From CAVPRW01 sp046727435 [NCBI: bacterium] (GTDB lineage: Bacteria > Tectomicrobia > Entotheonellia > J063): 13,606 nucleotides of DNA. The stretch lies in contig JBKPCR010000341.1 in assembly GCA_046727435.1 (NCBI GenBank), positions 1-13,606 on the forward strand. The letters run 5' to 3'. The notes under the pieces were generated by a model, which had not been told where the DNA came from, searched no databases, and was given only the letters and a program-made list of their open reading frames with translations. The number at the start of each line of letters is the position of its first letter. The first letter of the stretch is position 1. The position numbers and the translations under genes are program-made. Shown here piece after piece: positions 13,332 to 13,606 of the stretch.

Positions 13332-13606
13332 ATGAGGACTCGCCGCCCATCGGCCCTTATCGCGTTGTTGGCCTTGGTGATCGGGCCGCTGATTCTGGCT
13401 GCCACAGCACAGGGAACACCTGAAGGCGAGATGGTGTTGGCCTGGCATGTGACGATTGCCCCCGCCTGGTTCGACCCCATCGATACCCCCGCGCAGATCA
13501 CCCCCTATGGCGCGCTGCATGCCCTCCACGATGCCTTGGTACGGCCTCTTCCGGGTGAGAAGATGGGCAATAGCCTGGCCGAGTCCTGGACGGAGAGCCC
13601 CGATGG
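13332..13606 (+). CDS. Family 5 ABC solute-binding protein, N-terminal part (cut by window end)
   Basis: An open frame from ATG 13332 to the window edge, 91 codons, with AAGGAG upstream of the start. It begins with a signal peptide (MRTRRPSALIALLALVIGPL, cleavage likely after LAATA, residue 26). The mature start reads MVLAWHVTIAPAWFDPIDTP, then HALHDALVRPLPGEKMGNSL and AESWTESPDG. This is the opening of a family 5 binding-protein subgroup distinct from the two paralogues in this window, which start with GGTLR. It lies 78 bases after the preceding binding protein; the gap has a short GGACGAC/GTCGTTC hairpin (13254-13275) without a U-tract, so readthrough is plausible. Two binding proteins in tandem suggest either two ligands for one permease set or separate importers; the downstream genes are not visible. 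Confidence 0.85.
   Translation, partial: MRTRRPSALIALLALVIGPLILAATAQGTPEGEMVLAWHVTIAPAWFDPIDTPAQITPYGALHALHDALVRPLPGEKMGNSLAESWTESPD

Noticed and set aside
1-13606. CRISPR array, tRNA, rRNA or full insertion sequence
   Set aside because: No regularly spaced repeats, cloverleaf, rRNA core motifs or transposase were seen on reading both strands.

Overview
The window looks like a piece of a moderately high-GC chromosome from an environmental bacterium. Every gene start that can be checked carries a purine-rich Shine-Dalgarno. The mix of binding-protein transporters, ring-cleaving dioxygenases and toxin-antitoxin modules resembles what is seen in Tectomicrobia/Entotheonella, Rokubacteria or NC10-type genomes. 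That placement is an impression from gene content, not a demonstrated assignment. No rRNA, tRNA, CRISPR array or transposase was recognised.

Layout. 1-1300 is a minus-strand accessory patch with two toxin-antitoxin modules: an intact higBA pair (1267-585) and a DUF433 antitoxin (386-150) whose overlapping DUF5615 toxin (from 153) is broken. 1295-1978 holds no convincing gene; its 1400-1740 part is extremely G-rich on the + strand. 1979-5969 is a minus-strand ABC importer operon in the order ATPase, binding protein, two-domain permease (ferric/PotD-like class). Upstream of it on the same strand lie a LigB-type extradiol dioxygenase (7073-6093), a two-CBS-domain protein (7845-7387), a gentisate/salicylate-type bicupin dioxygenase (8987-7902) and a family 5 (peptide/opine/nickel class) solute-binding protein (10704-9154). 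A decayed DppB-like permease remnant (about 10976-10800) sits just upstream of that binding protein. On the + strand, divergent from it, are a paralogous family 5 binding protein (11706-13253) and the start of a third, different one (13332 to the window end).

How it may work together. Two non-haem iron ring-cleaving dioxygenases surrounded by importers suggest uptake and ring opening of an aromatic acid such as a gentisate-, salicylate- or protocatechuate-like compound. The ferric-type importer could supply substrate or iron; the sequence does not decide this. The family 5 binding protein at 10704-9154 has no intact permease inside the window, and the permease remnant beside it suggests a rearranged or decaying importer cluster.

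The least ordinary features are non-coding. A 16-nt-arm hairpin lies directly upstream of the bicupin dioxygenase ribosome-binding site, with a competing third arm. A dyad with the same GTGCTGA/AGCAC-type ends precedes the neighbouring binding protein. A further strong hairpin lies in the leader of the divergent binding protein, and degenerate CCCTCTCCC-type hairpin repeats occur in most of the larger gaps.
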